Notes: a model not told the origin generated them from the letters alone. Shown: positions 37,801-44,607, counted from the stretch's first letter. The stretch: 64,000 nucleotides of DNA from Chondrosia reniformis (GCA_947172415.1 OX359197.1:4154001-4218000), one strand, 5' to 3'. Numbers and translations are program-made.

Positions 37801-38852
37801 CAAAAGCTGTCTCAAGATGCAGTATGCTATTTAGAGAAAGACGAGATTGAACTGCTGAGACCTTCTAATGTGGGTTCAGTTTAGTGTGTTCATAAGTTGA
37901 TTGTTATAAACATTACCATTTTAAGAGCATGCACACCCTGCTATTTATATTCCTCTAAATGTGCATGAGAAATCTGATTCTAAGGGTGTGTTCTATATTC
38001 TATAGGCTGCTCGAAGAAATCAAACTTTAGCACTTTGGACTTCTGTAGAAATAGAGAAGGCTGTGGAAGGTAATTGCCTCTCAACTATATACAGTTCAGT
38101 TTATTACTTAGTGTGTGTCTGGAAAGTATGCACACATGTATACTTGATACTTTTTGCCCTTTTTATCTTTAGCTTTGCGTTCATATGGTGATAATATTGA
38201 GACTATGTCAGCAGAGGTTGGCACAAAATCTCCCCAGCAATGTTCAGTCTTTATGGTTCATTATAAAAGGAGATACAATATTTCAACACTCCTGGAAGAT
38301 TACAAGAGGAAGAGCAAAAGACAGCAGAATCCTGATGATGTATTCTGTGAGGGAGAGACACCAGTAGGTATTAACCTTGCCTGTAGCAGGTGTATACAGC
38401 AATAGAACTGTTCTTTCTAATAAAATGATTTCACTAGAAATTACTTCACAACACAAAGGTGTGCATTATATTCATAAGTTTAGTTATTCTGAATCAGGGC
38501 ATGGCTTTGTGTTGCAGATGTTTTAGTGTTTTTATGTAACCTCATAATCATGCAGGCCAAAAATACTACTAAATATAAAAGCTGGTATAACCTATGGTGA
38601 CGCTGACAGTGAAGTTTGAATCAGCTTTGCTATAAATGTGATAGTTATACATATATGTATGTTATATTAGTTATAAAAACCTTTGTAATTTCTGACATTC
38701 AGAATAAAAGTTCATTTTCTAACTTTCTGTTTTAGACACGTGTTGATGTTCTGAAACCCATTGACCTTCCACTTATGTCCCAAGCTTCGTTTACTGGAAA
38801 CTCTGAACCTGAAATAGTCAATGCTGCTAAAAGGTCAAAATTCACTGATTAA
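10818..38852 (+). CDS. RCOR: REST corepressor (CoREST/RCOR), 12 exons
   Basis: Nuclear scaffold of LSD1/HDAC histone-demethylase complexes. Exons: 10818-10908, 24104-24169, 27652-27732, 29152-29283, 29439-29521, 31700-31806, 32653-32716, 37508-37609, 37786-37869, 38006-38069, 38173-38363, 38736-38852. All junctions keep frame with GT-AG sites; total 393 codons plus TAA. ELM2 starts at [14 protein letters not shown] (about residue 33) and runs to [23 protein letters not shown]1 runs from [20 protein letters not shown] through [16 protein letters not shown]. The linker [11 protein letters not shown] and a helical LDIDIKEM segment correspond to the LSD1-binding linker. SANT2 runs from [21 protein letters not shown] to [19 protein letters not shown]. 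It is somewhat shorter than human RCOR1 (~485 residues) at both ends. Exon 1 is short and assigned by phase, its donor GTAAGT and its position, so the true N terminus is the least certain part. Confidence 0.9.
10909..11820 (+). other. First part of CoREST intron 1
   Basis: No gene recognised. It contains a short palindrome AGAGAGTACGGTAGTACTCTCT (11391-11412) whose variant recurs next to exon 3 at 27752-27772, so a dispersed repeat lies here. Confidence 0.4.
11821..12078. mobile_element. MITE family A, copy 1
   Basis: Terminal inverted repeats of about 60 bp: AAACATTTACAAAAATGATG...GTAGGAATGACAGTGTTCACT on the left against the reverse complement of AGTGAACACTGCCATTCCTA...AAATGTTTTTTATTTACTTG on the right. 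The interior word CCCAAACACAGAAGTGTATGG is shared with 32845-33225 and 57826-58010. No coding capacity. Confidence 0.75.
12280..13242 (+). mobile_element. Deleted pogo/Tigger-like element with HIRAN and CENPB-N relics
   Basis: The element begins CAGTGAAATCTCTATCC (12280) and ends with its degenerate inverse (...GAGAGTCAACTG, 13242), each flanked by TA, the usual Tc1/mariner/pogo target duplication. The right end, reverse-complemented, shares the CATCAGGGGA word with the left end of the intact-length copy at 49671. Inside are a HIRAN-like relic (about 12500-12690: [18 protein letters not shown], a stop, then [15 protein letters not shown]) and, at 12905, a start followed by [19 protein letters not shown], matching the first helix of the CENP-B/pogo DNA-binding domain. 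The catalytic core is deleted. Confidence 0.65.
12905..13102 (+). pseudogene. pogo transposase N-terminal (CENPB-N) fragment
   Basis: Sixty-five codons from ATG. Residues 9-45 ([20 protein letters not shown], then [13 protein letters not shown]) fit the CENP-B N-terminal helix-turn-helix that binds terminal repeats in pogo/Tigger transposases. Nothing downstream resembles the DDE core, so it is a truncated relic. Confidence 0.55.
13243..13969. other. Non-coding intron stretch with G-rich tract
   Basis: No gene. 13735-13768 is a run of G interrupted by single A residues, able to form quadruplex or slip in replication. The preceding 13670-13730 resembles part of the G/C-run stretch near 29990-30140. 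Confidence 0.5.
13970..15299 (-). pseudogene. hAT-type transposase relic (DUF4371-like)
   Basis: Read on the minus strand. 15299 starts [18 protein letters not shown], an N terminus typical of TTF/DUF4371 hAT proteins, then a deletion. 14900-14730 gives [30 protein letters not shown] and [16 protein letters not shown] (the conserved RGQGYDGA...HCxAHxLNL block). 14600-14500 gives [15 protein letters not shown] (the T-R-W motif). The frame is broken by stops and by loss of the zinc finger and the C-terminal dimerisation part. It is an ancient relic within CoREST intron 1. Confidence 0.65.
15300..15825. other. Non-coding stretch
   Basis: A minus-strand 90-codon open frame (15526-15798) has no family resemblance. 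Nothing else is recognised. Confidence 0.3.
15826..16002 (-). CDS. Small PHD-finger ORF (58 aa), probably transposon-associated
   Basis: ATG at 16002 to TAA. It encodes a complete C4-H-C3 zinc pattern: VCGICLREE, then [16 protein letters not shown], then YSCDICL at the C terminus, with the W before the histidine region typical of PHD fingers that read histone H3 tails. At 58 residues it is just a finger. It lies between hAT and MULE relics, and PHD fingers are often the C-terminal part of transposase-linked proteins, so it is probably the last exon of a decayed transposon protein rather than a free gene. Confidence 0.5.
   Translation of the reverse strand: MARVEIQVCGICLREEDGKEGEDTEWTVCSKCGLWVHLNCAQFASCDDQENYSCDICL
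16060..16440 (-). pseudogene. MULE-like transposase fragment
   Basis: Minus-strand frame from 16440: [38 protein letters not shown], then after an in-frame stop [17 protein letters not shown]. The order M-D-x-T-H-G-T-N, L-x-V-x-D-E-x-G-E-G-x-P-V and M-S-D-x-A-x-x-F-x-N-A-W matches the first two catalytic blocks of MULE-superfamily transposases (acidic D in each). It breaks off after the second block. Confidence 0.6.
16550..17330 (-). pseudogene. Tc1/mariner-type transposase relic (minus strand)
   Basis: Minus-strand pieces in order: [20 protein letters not shown] (helical part before the first catalytic block), [24 protein letters not shown], then [19 protein letters not shown] (second catalytic D in Q-D-N-D-P-K) and VNGINWW. 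Several stops and shifts separate the pieces. The arrangement equals that of the plus-strand copy at 25012-26110. Confidence 0.6.
17785..18640 (+). pseudogene. Tc1/mariner-type transposase relic (plus strand)
   Basis: Starts [17 protein letters not shown], followed by a frame break, then an open frame 17942-18292 with the second helix-turn-helix ([16 protein letters not shown]) and the first catalytic block [10 protein letters not shown]. Later pieces, separated by shifts, are [21 protein letters not shown], and a [10 protein letters not shown] second block. A run of 14 G at about 18371-18384 coincides with one frame break. The closest match in the window is the copy at 25012. Confidence 0.65.
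18843..20974 (-). pseudogene. hAT-superfamily transposase, nearly full length (ZBED-like)
   Basis: Minus strand, ATG near 20974 (a start at MASS, codon 8, is also likely). A 474-codon frame holds a BED-like zinc finger ([20 protein letters not shown], then H-V-E-G-x-x-H), then [20 protein letters not shown] (first catalytic region) and [12 protein letters not shown] and [13 protein letters not shown] (the C-H-x-L-N-L block). A stop at 19550 interrupts the same frame, which resumes to 19298. A shift then leads to 19229-18843 with [18 protein letters not shown], the hAT C-terminal dimerisation motif. Only one stop and one shift separate it from an intact protein, so it is young compared with the hAT relic at 13970. 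Termini were not resolved. Confidence 0.75.
20975..21240. other. Non-coding stretch next to the hAT element
   Basis: No gene recognised; it probably contains the 5' terminus of the hAT element. Confidence 0.3.
21250..22506 (-). CDS. BEN-domain protein candidate, split or decayed
   Basis: Minus strand. 22506-22312 begins [19 protein letters not shown] and ends in [16 protein letters not shown], a small beta-barrel-like N terminus. 21480-21420 reads [17 protein letters not shown], a coiled-coil end. In another frame 21425-21268 reads [50 protein letters not shown] and a stop, which fits a BEN domain (DNA-binding, chromatin). The middle is Ser/Thr/Pro-rich on this strand with frame changes. Whether introns or decay explain the frame changes I cannot tell. 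A 207-codon plus-strand frame (21494-22117) overlaps it. Confidence 0.45.
21494..22117 (+). CDS. 207-codon open frame, unrecognised, opposite the BEN candidate
   Basis: An uninterrupted frame from ATG. Residues 27-50 are a short repeat of [12 protein letters not shown]-type units, residues 75-135 are rich in Pro/His/Tyr/Thr, and the C-terminal 50 residues are strongly acidic (E/D runs). No domain recognised. It may be only the antisense shadow of the low-complexity linker of the minus-strand BEN candidate, whose flanks are better supported. Confidence 0.25.
   Translation: MHPALSQMLTSTYSLYQVIYPPITSNPHPTCTCTPRPTRACTPHRAAPDAVDEVEKELFIEFDEVFENYITISLPLLTTPHSSTYHPPTAPLPPIYQPIIHPLHYTDSSQAPLSHQFHYNYPHYIHLPVPTPEEDSLQVNERLGVAGSDCVGMQGETNVEERAGCVLGEYVGVMGETDIEEAESSEEECEEEQQTGDRLVRATEVEG
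22900..23745 (-). pseudogene. pogo/Tigger transposase fragment
   Basis: Minus-strand pieces in two frames: GFGTEREV / [51 protein letters not shown], and [18 protein letters not shown] (the second catalytic D in L-M-D-N-A-G-x-H-P). The order equals residues 45-160 of the transposase frame at 51115-50441. Around 23700-23745 the words TGGCCACTATTAGGAGGGTCCATTAAGGGAAGTTCC look like a pogo-type terminal repeat. The ends are uncertain. Confidence 0.6.
24284..24362 (+). repeat. ~31-bp tandem repeat, 2.5 copies
   Basis: The unit GTATAACTGCAATAAGAGGY followed by CCACTCCTTG is repeated twice and then partly. It lies in CoREST intron 2, just after exon 2. Confidence 0.85.
24500..24635. mobile_element. 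Foldback element with ~42-bp arms
   Basis: TATACCATGGCGCTTTGG followed by TGTATATGGATTTTGGAGTCAC is matched by the reverse complement of GTGACTCCAAAACCCATATACACC...GTGGTATA with few mismatches. The loop is about 35 bp and GC-rich. No coding capacity. It is probably a MITE. Confidence 0.6.
25012..26110 (+). pseudogene. Tc1/mariner-type transposase (DDE), frame broken in the second half
   Basis: An open frame of 213 codons, functional start probably [20 protein letters not shown] at 25033. It has two helix-turn-helix halves ([31 protein letters not shown]) and the first catalytic block [15 protein letters not shown]. After a shift near 25560 further pieces give QDNDPKHTS-like sequence (about 25832-25850), then [20 protein letters not shown] (third block; E in I-E-N-L-W-H). 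It is inserted in CoREST intron 2. It is the best preserved of the three Tc1-type copies in the window. Confidence 0.75.
26111..26465. other. AT-rich stretch with ATAAT/ATAAAT words
   Basis: Simple AT-rich sequence made of imperfect repeats around AATAAATATAATAAAATATTACATA, recurring two to three times at about 100-bp spacing. No gene. Confidence 0.6.
26470..27118 (-). pseudogene. PHD-finger + BEN-like C-terminal ORF, transposon-associated
   Basis: Minus strand. 27118 ATG starts [20 protein letters not shown], then a PHD-type finger: [25 protein letters not shown]. In another frame 26740-26638 reads [25 protein letters not shown]; after a stop, [27 protein letters not shown] and, after a shift, [18 protein letters not shown]. 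The latter block (L-A-x-x-L-A-x-x-x-F-G, T-V-x-G, L-P-x-L...C-K-x-L-R) is a compact helical DNA-binding C terminus like BEN domains and is common in unannotated invertebrate repeats. The locus is broken by stops and shifts. It lies in CoREST intron 2. Confidence 0.5.
27733..29151 (+). other. CoREST intron 3
   Basis: No coding sequence seen apart from a MITE (28798-28986) and the short palindromic repeat at 27752-27772. Confidence 0.5.
28798..28986. mobile_element. MITE-like element (family shared with 5290-5412)
   Basis: The ends AAATAATCATTAGAA and the reverse complement of TTCCAATGATTATTT pair, followed on both sides by an ACCAGCCAAGT / AATCAGCCAAAT word. The same end sequences and the GCCAAAC-AGCCAAG word occur in the Calx-beta intron copy. 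Confidence 0.55.
29522..31699 (+). other. CoREST intron 5
   Basis: No exon seen. 29990-30140 is a G/C-run stretch (GGGGGGGTGGGGGGG, then CCCTCCCCC and CCCCC runs) of low complexity. 31016-31210 is a foldback related to Penelope-type termini (separate entry). Confidence 0.5.
31016..31210. mobile_element. Foldback of Penelope-type terminal sequence
   Basis: ATCTTTGAGATGG near 31045 pairs with the inverse CATCTCAAAGAT near 31196. The centre contains CATCTAGAGATGCAGTT, shared with 42103-42119 at the Penelope-like element, and opposed copies of a CTGA(A)GAAGAYCCCCAG hairpin motif (31128-31172). It is best read as two inverted copies of an element terminus. Confidence 0.5.
32845..33225. mobile_element. 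MITE family A, copy 2 (inverted dimer)
   Basis: A long palindrome: GAAATAGGGATGGCCAGTGATGCAAC...GTTTGGGTGCACCATTCC in one half and its inverse GGTGCACCCAAACACAG...GTTGCCATCCCTACATC in the other. It shares CCAAACACAG and TTAACTTAAATTTCAGTAT with copies 1 and 3. The central GTGCACC words face each other across about 40 bp. Confidence 0.75.
33240..33670. repeat. Dispersed repeat, copies near 53390 and 60040
   Basis: TTTTCTTGGTGAYAA, then GTCAAAGAGA, GTGTGCTAATAGCAC-like and AAGGCTGCCTATTC words recur in the same order at 60046-60200, and the last part at 53390-53480. Non-coding. Confidence 0.5.
33671..36422 (+). mobile_element. Integrase-type (rve-like) DNA transposon with ~150-bp TIRs
   Basis: The left end TTGGCCATATGGCAAGCCATC...AACAAAATTCGGCAGTGATTACAATT matches the inverse of the right end (...CGCTGCCGAATTTTGTTACTGATGACTTGCCATACGGCCAA) over about 130 bp. 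The left repeat contains a 57-bp internal duplication (about 33747-33802). The plus strand carries a broken integrase-like protein. The minus strand (about 35830-35500) has an open stretch ([36 protein letters not shown]) that may be a second element gene. 36222-36281 is a 20-bp unit (GATTGACGCTAAGACAGAAA) repeated three times. No target duplication could be fixed. It lies in CoREST intron 7. Confidence 0.75.
33923..35290 (+). pseudogene. Integrase-core transposase of the 33671-36422 element, broken
   Basis: The first frame (33923-34435) has an N-terminal helical part and a helix-turn-helix ([20 protein letters not shown]) followed by RRRTEWGL. After stops, 34850-34969 reads [20 protein letters not shown] followed by [18 protein letters not shown] (first catalytic D-G-H, second D in G-I-D-G-Y). 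The next frame reads [18 protein letters not shown], then [12 protein letters not shown] (E in R-I-E-R-L-W). This D-D-E order is that of retroviral-type integrase cores domesticated in DNA transposons. Several shifts make it inactive. Confidence 0.65.
36740..37330 (-). pseudogene. Retroelement polyprotein N-terminal fragment (LINE-like)
   Basis: Minus strand. About 37300-37200 has a cysteine-rich run ([22 protein letters not shown]) and, after a stop, 37163-36750 continues with [40 protein letters not shown] and [17 protein letters not shown]. The order C-rich patch, F-x-W-G, N-x-F-x-V-P-S-G-x-x-G-K, L-E-x-I-A-L-K-A matches the region upstream of RT in polyprotein-type retroelements of marine invertebrates. 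Downstream RT is absent. It lies in CoREST intron 7. Confidence 0.5.
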
Positions 38853-39930
38853 CATAAAAAGGCCATCTAAGCCTCTTATCTTTTTCAACACTCCGTAACA
38901 CTGTCCATACCTAGATTTTAATTGTTTAATGGCTAGCTATTCAATTATATTGTCATATGCTCACTGAACGTTCACAAGTAAGACTATATAGTCATTATAC
39001 GATCTCTTTTGTGAGTATTTTGTCTTTAATCTGTTTAGCTTGTTTTTATATAATTTTGCACTGTGGGTGTCTGGGGCTATGTATAATAATTTGATTAATG
39101 GATAATGTCATAATAGTGGCAAAACTTATGTCTGGTTCCTAATCGATAGGGACTAAATAAGGTAGCCAATTGCAAACAGGTGGCCGCATTGAATTCCATT
39201 TTGTCAAGAGATATTAAGTGATTGAGTTGAGTGATAGATTGCGACAGAAGGAACTCTTGGAAGAAATGCAACTGCTAAGAGAGGACTTTAGGGATAGAAA
39301 GAACAGTTAAATGACAGAAGAATTGGACATTTTCGTAATGAACGCGAGTGAATTTAATGAATAAAATAGAGGTATATAAGATTACAGATATGGTGAAACC
39401 AATATTATATATGATACCCAAGATATCAAATTTAATTTTTTTGGTATAGGTCTTATATGTATATACGTATTTACACATTGGGAAAGTGAATTATAACCTA
39501 TTTATAGGCTACTTTCTAGTGCTATAGGTTACATGTAAAGAAGAACACAAAACCAAAGCCAAATTAATGATAAGTAATTCAAGTTGCAACATTCAAATGG
39601 ACACATGTATATGGCTACTGGATTTAAGACTGATTTGTAACTTGCACACAAGGACCTATTGTAGTCTACTTTATGTGGTGGCTTTATAGCTTTTCCTGCT
39701 TAAAAATACACATAAGGCTAAAAAAAGCCTTCAATTTAATCAAGCATGAATGGTACAACAATGGCAAATGAGTGCTGTCATTTTAAGAAAATTCTATCAG
39801 CAAGTTTTTTCCCTAAATGTGACTATTTCTGTCCCCAAAGGATTAGGTTTGTTAATAGAACAAAAAAGGTGATGAATTTGGCTGTAGCCAGATATTTTCT
39901 TGGTGTACGTGTCTCCTCTATTTCCTGTCC
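38853..39930. other. Intergenic, 3' of CoREST
   Basis: No gene recognised; no canonical AATAAA within the first 250 bp after the CoREST stop. Confidence 0.4.
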
Positions 39931-39939
39931 CAGCCCTTG

Positions 39940-40560
39940 TAAATAACATGGTTATGGAAACTGCCACAGACAGACAGATGCTCAAATCAATATTGTATTA
40001 CAGAATGGAACCCCAAAGATATTGTTTTAAAATTATGAAGGGAAACCACAAAAGTTGGTGGGGAAGAATGTACAAAGTCACCAGTGATCTTGGAATATCC
40101 TTGAAAATAGCGAAACAACTGTTAAAGATGCAGTTAGATAGGTATTAGTTATTTCTACAAGAAAATGATCACTGGAAACCTGAAGTTCATAAGAAATAAT
40201 TGATAGCTGAATTCAGATCCTTCCCCATAGCAGATTGTGTGAACTTGAGACGATTACATAACCTCCTATGTAGTTTGACTGGTGGAACTTTACTACTGAG
40301 AATAGAAACTGGAAGATACTCTAATGAATCGCGCAACGACAGATGGTGCAGAGTTTGTAATAATCCAAATGAGATTGAGGATGTTATTCATTCCCTGGCA
40401 GTATGTCCCAAACTCAATGACAAAAGACGAGATCTTCCAAAGGCTTAGTTGGGACATCTCATCCTTTCAATCCAGTACTCATATTGCTGTGGTAATAATA
40501 GAAAGCTTAACTTATATTTTGCTGGTCTATCGATTGAAAACCCTTTTCGAGGTTCGATGT
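39940..40560 (+). pseudogene. LINE reverse-transcriptase C-terminal fragment
   Basis: Pieces in one direction with stops between: TDRQMLKSILYYRMEP, LRRLHNLLCSLTGGTLLLRI, ETGRYSNESRNDRWCRVCN and EIEDVIHSLAVCPKLNDKR. The last two form the C-C-H-C block (C-R-V-C...H...C) at the end of many LINE ORF2 proteins. No RT core is left. Confidence 0.55.
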
Positions 40561-41018
40561 AATAGACTATGAAAATCTAAAGTATAACTGATTCAGAAAT
40601 CATATGTATATACTTTCAATGTAAAGAATCTCTATTTTTTAATATATAAAAGAAGGCAAATAAAATCTCTTGAAAAAGCATGGCACACCTGTATCCTCAT
40701 CAGACCTACTACATATTACGCCTTTACATGTACCGTAATTTGTGAATTTTTCGTTGTTAAGATAATTTGTTGCCCCCAAACCAAATTTTTCCCACAGAAT
40801 CACGGTACTTACAAATACAGTGTTAAAATTTCTTATATATACATATTTAAGATAGGAAGAGTTTGAATATGCAAAGTATTACACTGAAGACATGCATAAA
40901 GGCAGTAGCAAGAATTTTGAAGAGCTCAAATCGTAACTCCTGTAACTCCTAGACTATATATAATTTGTGACTCAATGGCCCAGCTTGGCCTAGTGTATGT
41001 TTCACTCTAATATACAGT
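40561..41018. other. AT-rich intergenic stretch
   Basis: No gene or repeat recognised. Confidence 0.3.
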
Positions 41019-42107
41019 TATTATTATTATTATTATTATTATAATATAATATGTAAATTACTTTCTTATGCATTTATGGTATCCATCCATTTGCTGCTGA
41101 GCTCCGGGAACACCAATGGGGTGAGGAGATGCAGGCCATTCAGGCTGGTTCTACGTTGCTGGTGGTCTGGATTGACAGAAACACTGGTGGTTGTGAAGCC
41201 CCAGCAGATGGTGGCAGTGCTGACACTGGATCATTCGTGTGGTGTAGTGGCGCTGTCATTGGTGGTTGGTGAGACCTGCCTGATTCCACACTTGGAAAGA
41301 GCAGCCAGGATGGCTGCAGTGTAGAGCACTCTCAGCGACAACAAGACACTGTCATCGCTTCTTCTCATCTTTGGATGACTTTTCTTTGTCTTCCTCTTGC
41401 TTGTGTGATGGTAGCTCTCCAAGAATCATGCTCTTGTGCTTGCTCCCTCTAGCTCCTGAACAGGTTGCACTGCTTCAGATTGTTCACCACTAGGTCGTTC
41501 CACTGACGCTTCTGTCCCCCGGCAGTACGCTTGCCCCCAGCAGGGGCAGACACAAGAAGCTGCTTAGGTAATCTTTCCTCTGACATCCTGGATAGGTGCC
41601 CAAGGAAACTTCAGTGAGGATGGATGAGATCCTCTGCTGCTTAGTCATCTTGCGTATGGTGGTATGTCGCTTTTTCTGCCTAACAGAAATCCCTGCAGAC
41701 AATGGACCACAAAGGACTCGAGGCGGCACACAAGAGACACAAGGAGGACAGTGCTCTCCAAGTTGTATAACAAGTTTGGGAAGATGACGCTGTTGAGGAC
41801 CTTAACCTTGGTGCTGGTCTGGATCTTGCATTGATGCCACAAGATACGTGAAAGTGACTGGAAGGCAGATGAGGCCTTACAGATCCTGGAGCTGATATGT
41901 GTCCATTCCACAGTCATCCTGCACCATACTGCCCAAGTACTGAAAGTGGGAGACCGCTTCGATTGGCTCACCTTCTGGAACAAGGTGGTTAGGCGCTGGA
42001 CTTTTGGCAGCTGGGTCATTACTGCTAAAGATTTGGTCTTCTTGCAGCTGATGGTGAGACCCAATTTCTTTGGAAAGGATCGGATCATCTTTCGACTTTG
42101 GGAGCAT
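41019..42107 (-). mobile_element. LINE, 3' half (minus strand)
   Basis: Minus-strand pieces in alternating frames from 42107: LTISCKKTKSLAVMTQ, FQYLGSMVQDDCGMD, ICKASSAFQSLSRILWHQ, KVKVLNSVIFPNLLYNLEST, TIRKMTKQQRISSIL and, in another frame, LSRMSEERLPKQLL. These are the thumb and C-terminal region that follow the catalytic YxDD in RT-endonuclease LINEs. The 3' end runs into a (TTA)n tract at 41019-41042, a common LINE 3' tail. Frame shifts show that it is dead. Confidence 0.6.
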
Positions 42108-43541
42108 CTAGAGATGCAGTTTTTCTGATTCTACTTTCTGCCAGACGTTTCAACCCTGGGGGTCTTCTTCAGTGACTGATGTCGGTCTACAAGGTGTCTT
42201 CATTTATAGGCATATTTTCCCGCCATTTTTTGATTGCCTCATCGGTGATGTCTTTTCTGGAGGAAGGATAAGAGAAGGGGGTATTCATAAAAAAGGGTTT
42301 CCAACCACTTTTTAATACAATTCCTTGATCCAGGTTCATTCTGATCTGACATTGTTGGATCTTCAGGGCTTCCTTAATTATTCTTCTGTACCGGTTCTCT
42401 TCTCTCTCCACCACTCTGGCTTGGCTCCACTCAATTGGATGGCTAGTTTTTAGGGAGTGAACAGCTAAGTCATTGTTCACATCCCCCATCCTGATGGCAC
42501 GTTTTTGCTCTGCCACCCTGACTTTCAGCGTTCTTCCTGTCTCTCCAATGTACACTGCAGGGCAACTAGAACAGGGGATCTGGTAAACGAAACCTTTATA
42601 TCCATGGTAGGCTGTGGTTGTTTAGGCCTAGAGAGGATACTGTTCATCTTCCGGCATGCTCTGGAGATCATTTCACTGAGGCCTTTGGAATAAAAAAAGT
42701 TTATATATCCTACTTCCCTGGCTCCGTTGTCTCTTCTTCATGTTCCTAGCAGCGACCTTTCTGGGGTATCCCTTGGCCTGGAGTACCCCTTTCAGGTGCT
42801 CTTTTTCCTCTTGGAGGACACTGGATCCAGGACCACAGATCTTTTCCGCTCTGTTGTTGAGACAAAGAGCAATGCCAGTTTCACCCTAGGATGGTGATGA
42901 GACGAGAAGTGAAGGTATCTGTCCGTGTTTGTTGGTTTTCTGTACACGGATATACTCAAACTTCCTTTGTTCTTCACTAGCACGTCAAGAAACGGGATAG
43001 AGCCGTCTGTCTCTGCCTCCATGGTAAACGGGATGTTCTTGTGTCTTCCATTAAGGAAAAACAGAAAATCCTCCAGCTGATCCCTACCATGACTCCAGAT
43101 GACAAAGGTGTCGTCTTCATAATGTAGCCACAGCCTGGGTTTGGACCCAGCCTCCTGGAGGGTTTCGCTTTCAAACTCTTCCATGAAGATGTTTGCCATC
43201 ACTGGAGAGAGGGGAGAGCCCATGGCTGCCCCATCCTTCTGCTCAAAGAACTCTTTACTATACTGGAAGTATGTTGTCCTAAGACAGAGTTCTGTAAGCG
43301 TCGTGATGGTGGGAGGGTCCAGAGTGGTCCGGTCTGATAGGGTGTTGTTTTCCCTCAGCCTCCTATCAATGATCTGTAAGGAGAGATCTATAAGTACCTT
43401 GGTAAACAGGCTCTTCACATCAAAGCTAGTTAACTTCTTTAATCTTTGGTCTCTACATGTAATCCCCTGATTTTCTTCACAAAGTCCTCCGAGTTTCTCG
43501 CAAAGTGAGGAGTGTTCCCCCGATAACCCGACTTTTGCCAA
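42103..43541 (-). mobile_element. Penelope-like element: RT and GIY-YIG endonuclease (5' truncated)
   Basis: Minus strand. 43541-42792 (249 codons) contains RT blocks: LTSFDVKSLFTKVLIDLSL, QKDGAAMGSPLSPVMANIFM, then WLHYEDDTFVIWSHG (the catalytic box is Y-E-D-D) and IPFLDVLV. After shifts, 42555-42187 (122 codons) contains MYIGETGRTLKVRVAEQK, the GIY-YIG endonuclease motif, and ends LINE-independently about 60 bp before a terminal hairpin motif (42142-42176). RT followed by GIY-YIG is the hallmark of Penelope-like retroelements. The N terminus is cut at 43541, where a minisatellite begins. The frame is broken in at least one place. Confidence 0.8.
42142..42176 (-). ncRNA. Hammerhead-like motif at the Penelope-like element terminus
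   Basis: The minus strand reads CACTGAAGA, A, GACCC, CCA, GGGTT, GAAAC, GTC, TGGC. This gives the hammerhead core boxes CUGANGA and GAAA around a 5-bp stem II (two G-U/A-U pairs), a cleavage-type GUC, and a 4-bp stem I (GUCA before the core with UGGC after it). Stem III is only AC/GU, too short to close alone. One extra A separates the first box from stem II. Activity is inference. Confidence 0.4.
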
Positions 43542-43960
43542 CTCTAATCGAATGGCTTCGACTGAGTATTAGTTACTCTATGCAACTTGATAACCGGACT
43601 TTTGCCGACTCTGGTCGAGTGGCTTTAACTGACTATTAGTCATTCCATGCAAATTGACAACCCGATCACTGCATGAAAATTTACAACCTGACTTTTACTG
43701 ACTAGTCAATTGGCCTCAACTGACTATAAGTCACTCCATGCAAATTTACTAACCGACTTTTACCGACTCTAGTTAAGTGACTTCAACTGACTATTAATCA
43801 CTCCAGTAAATTGACAACCCGACTTTTATCAACTCTATAGTCGAGTGACTTTGACTGACTAGTAGTCATTCCATGCAAATTGACAAACCGACATTTACCG
43901 ACTCTAGTCGAGTGACTTCAACTGACTATTAGTCACTCCATGTAAATTGACAAACCACTC
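43524..43960. repeat. ~67-bp minisatellite, about six copies
   Basis: The unit starts around CCGACTTTTACCGACTCTAG and contains GTGACTTCAACTGACTATTAG then TCACTCCATGCAAATTGACAA. Starts at about 43531, 43598, 43691, 43756, 43822 and 43891. Copies differ by a few bases and small indels. It abuts the truncated 5' end of the Penelope-like element. Confidence 0.9.
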
Positions 43961-44607
43961 CAGGATTACTCTTCTGTGCAGAGTAGACTTAATTCAAGAC
44001 AATGGGTTGCCTTTCTGTCCTGAATTCATACTTGCTGACTTAATGACTAAATGGTCTAAAGTCTATGATTTAAGATTTAAGATGATATTTTCGCATTTGT
44101 GAGTGCCTAGTAACAGGGATGCTTGTGCTATCTCGAAAAAAGCAAGGGTTGCTTTAAGGATTCCTGCATAGAAAGAGCTCAAAATGCGTGAAATGATACC
44201 TGTCACATGACATACCATCCAATGTTGAAGCCCAGCTGGGCTGGGAATCCTGATATTCCCAAAGCAGTCGAGAGTATATGCTTGGCAAACATTGAAGCTT
44301 CCATGCAAGGAGGTCGTCCTCCTCCCTTTAGCCGAGAACCAGGAATCCTGATATGCCCAAGGATTCCATGACCAAAGCTGTAGCTCCTATTTGAATTTCG
44401 ATGAAAATATTTTTTCAAATCCCTCCTATAGAAATTAGGTAAAGTATGGCTTCCTGTTCGTAACCTTGTATACTTGCCAACACGTGATGATTGGAATCAG
44501 TTAACAGGAGAGCTAAGAATCAGCAAGTAGTTAGAGTTTTGGGGCAAAGTTGAAATCAAAGTCAAAATACTTGCTTTAGGCACATGGAAACAAAGTAATT
44601 TTTCAGG
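43961..44607. other. Intergenic stretch
   Basis: No gene recognised. GGGAATCCTGATATTCCCAA (44246-44265) and GGAATCCTGATATGCCCAAG (44342-44361) are a ~100-bp-spaced direct repeat. Confidence 0.35.

Noticed and set aside
42505-43470. Plus-strand open frames of 62-109 codons
   Set aside because: Antisense shadows of the Penelope-like RT and endonuclease.
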